Part shown: positions 13,644 through 14,234 of the stretch, piece by piece
How positions within the stretch are numbered: position 1 is the stretch's first letter
Layout: every line of letters starts with the position of its first letter
Origin: an uncultured bacterium
GTDB taxonomy: Bacteria; Cyanobacteriota; Vampirovibrionia; Gastranaerophilales; Gastranaerophilaceae
Assembly (NCBI GenBank): GCA_900550295.1
Contig: URRM01000041.1
Coordinates: 1 to 14,234, forward strand
Length of the DNA: 14,234 nucleotides
Reading direction: 5' to 3'
Made by a program: the position numbers and the translations under genes
Notes under the pieces: generated by a model
What the model was told of the DNA's origin: nothing
Databases searched by the model: none
The model's input: the letters and a program-made list of their open reading frames with translations, nothing else

Positions 13644-14162
13644 CTACATGAATTTTTTTACGATACTGTCTAAAATACCCTGTTTTTTAGGCTTTTTAGA
13701 CTTTAATGTTTGGTTTACGTGCATTTCGTCAAATTCTGAACCCATGGCTTGTCTTAAATAATTAGCCATTTCCTGTGAACGCTCTGCCTCTGAGGAATAT
13801 TCGTTTTCAATCTTCTCTAATTCCCCATTATCAAGGAATTTGCTCCCGCAACCATAGCATTCGTCAATAATAATCTGGTTTTTAAGGCTTGTCGAGTTCT
13901 TCATCATCTTCATTTTGCATACAGGACAAAATCTTTTGTACGATTTGTCTACAGCGCTGAATTCACGCCCTTTTACGGCATTATTAATCTCTTGAATAGC
14001 TTCAGGCGTTTCAGTAACTTTTTTGTATTCACGATTGTCTAAAAACAAGCCCCCACAACCGTTTAGGCATATATCTACATTGAACTGAACGCTGTTTAAA
14101 AATACCTTTTGCATTTCCTTGCCACAAGCCGGACAAGTTATTATTTCTTTTGAATCTGTCAT
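13644..14162 (-). CDS. Double zinc-ribbon protein (zf-TFIIB-like)
   Basis: 172 aa, soluble. There are two copies of the zf-TFIIB pattern. The first is C10-x2-C13 with C32-x3-C36 in CLNGCGGLFLDNREY. The second is C79-x2-C82 with C102-x2-C105 in CYGCGSKFLDNGELEKI. Each half would hold one zinc. The C-terminus (~120-172) is helical and ends in a basic KSKKPKKQGILDSIVKKFM segment, which could bind a membrane surface or nucleic acid. The exact role of the family is unknown. ATG 14162 is chosen because AAGGAG lies six bases upstream. The in-frame ATG 14186 touches the -10 box and would place the ribosome site inside the gene. It appears to be a single-gene unit. Confidence 0.85.
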   Translation of the reverse strand: MTDSKEIITCPACGKEMQKVFLNSVQFNVDICLNGCGGLFLDNREYKKVTETPEAIQEINNAVKGREFSAVDKSYKRFCPVCKMKMMKNSTSLKNQIIIDECYGCGSKFLDNGELEKIENEYSSEAERSQEMANYLRQAMGSEFDEMHVNQTLKSKKPKKQGILDSIVKKFM

Positions 14163-14184
14163 GCCGAACTCCTTATATATCAAC

Positions 14185-14190
14185 ATTATA
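14185..14190 (-). promoter_or_regulatory. -10 box of the zinc-ribbon gene
   Basis: A perfect TATAAT on the minus strand, with TG directly before it, lies 22 bases upstream of ATG 14162. The leader would be about 16 nt with the AAGGAG site. The sequence at -35 spacing (TCTTTT) is poor. Confidence 0.5.
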
Positions 14191-14234
14191 CACCAAATAT
14201 GTCAAAAAAAAGAATGGCGCCGGATGCAAAGCAT

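Noticed and set aside
14163..14186. ATG 14186 as start of the zinc-ribbon protein
   Set aside because: It touches the -10 box, and the AAGGAG site serves ATG 14162.
14185..14205. TTGACA (14200-14205, minus) as -35 with TATAAT at 14185-14190
   Set aside because: The spacing is only 9 bp, too short for a sigma-70 type promoter; TTGACA is probably coincidental.
14211..14234. GGCGCC and ATGCAAAGCAT palindromes at the right edge
   Set aside because: Too short and cut by the window end to assign a role.

Overview
The window is AT-rich, densely packed bacterial DNA. The best guess for its source is a gut-type non-photosynthetic cyanobacterial relative (Gastranaerophilales/Melainabacteria). The main clue is a prepilin with the FTLAETL...GIIGVVAALTIPNL N-terminus, a style I associate with that group. 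The low GC and the pairing of a B12-type radical SAM/DUF2344 protein with RNase E/G also fit. This placement comes from recall and inference; there is no marker gene such as rRNA here.

Layout. Positions 1-29 are the tail terminator of a plus-strand unit outside the window. Positions 28-1576 hold three small minus-strand units: a DUF2971 protein, a 45-aa membrane peptide with its own terminator, and a 119-aa exported protein. A ten-helix-type metal exporter (1640-2581) is divergent from the exported protein and converges on a minus-strand operon (7675 to 2571). That operon runs: unknown 113-aa protein, radical SAM/DUF2344 fusion, RNase E/G, membrane protein that seems to start at ATT. Divergent from the operon are an 84-aa unknown (7771) and an ArsB/P-permease-type ion transporter (8087-9418) closed by a clear terminator. 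Next come a YbiT-like ABC-F ATPase (9480-11120) and, overlapping it by one base, a class I/II aminotransferase (11120-12196).

Positions 12197-12740 are the accessory part. They contain two copies of a TGTCAT...ATGACA dispersed palindromic repeat and a CATTGCGAGC...GCGAAGCAAT repeat. They also contain a well-formed promoter and ribosome binding site leading into a prepilin gene whose start codon is separated from its body by a nine-G run. As sequenced, the gene is out of frame; G10 or G7 would restore it. Two repeat units are then read in frame as part of an approximately 85-residue leader ahead of the prepilin cleavage site. The window ends with a minus-strand double zinc-ribbon (zf-TFIIB-like) protein.

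The most interesting signals are: the G9 switch or frameshift in the prepilin; the repeats serving as leader-coding sequence; apparently leaderless promoters with identical -10/ATG spacing at two neighbouring genes; the asymmetric decay of the second ATPase site in the ABC-F protein; and the missing canonical start codon in the gene after RNase E/G. No complete new defence or mobile system is visible.
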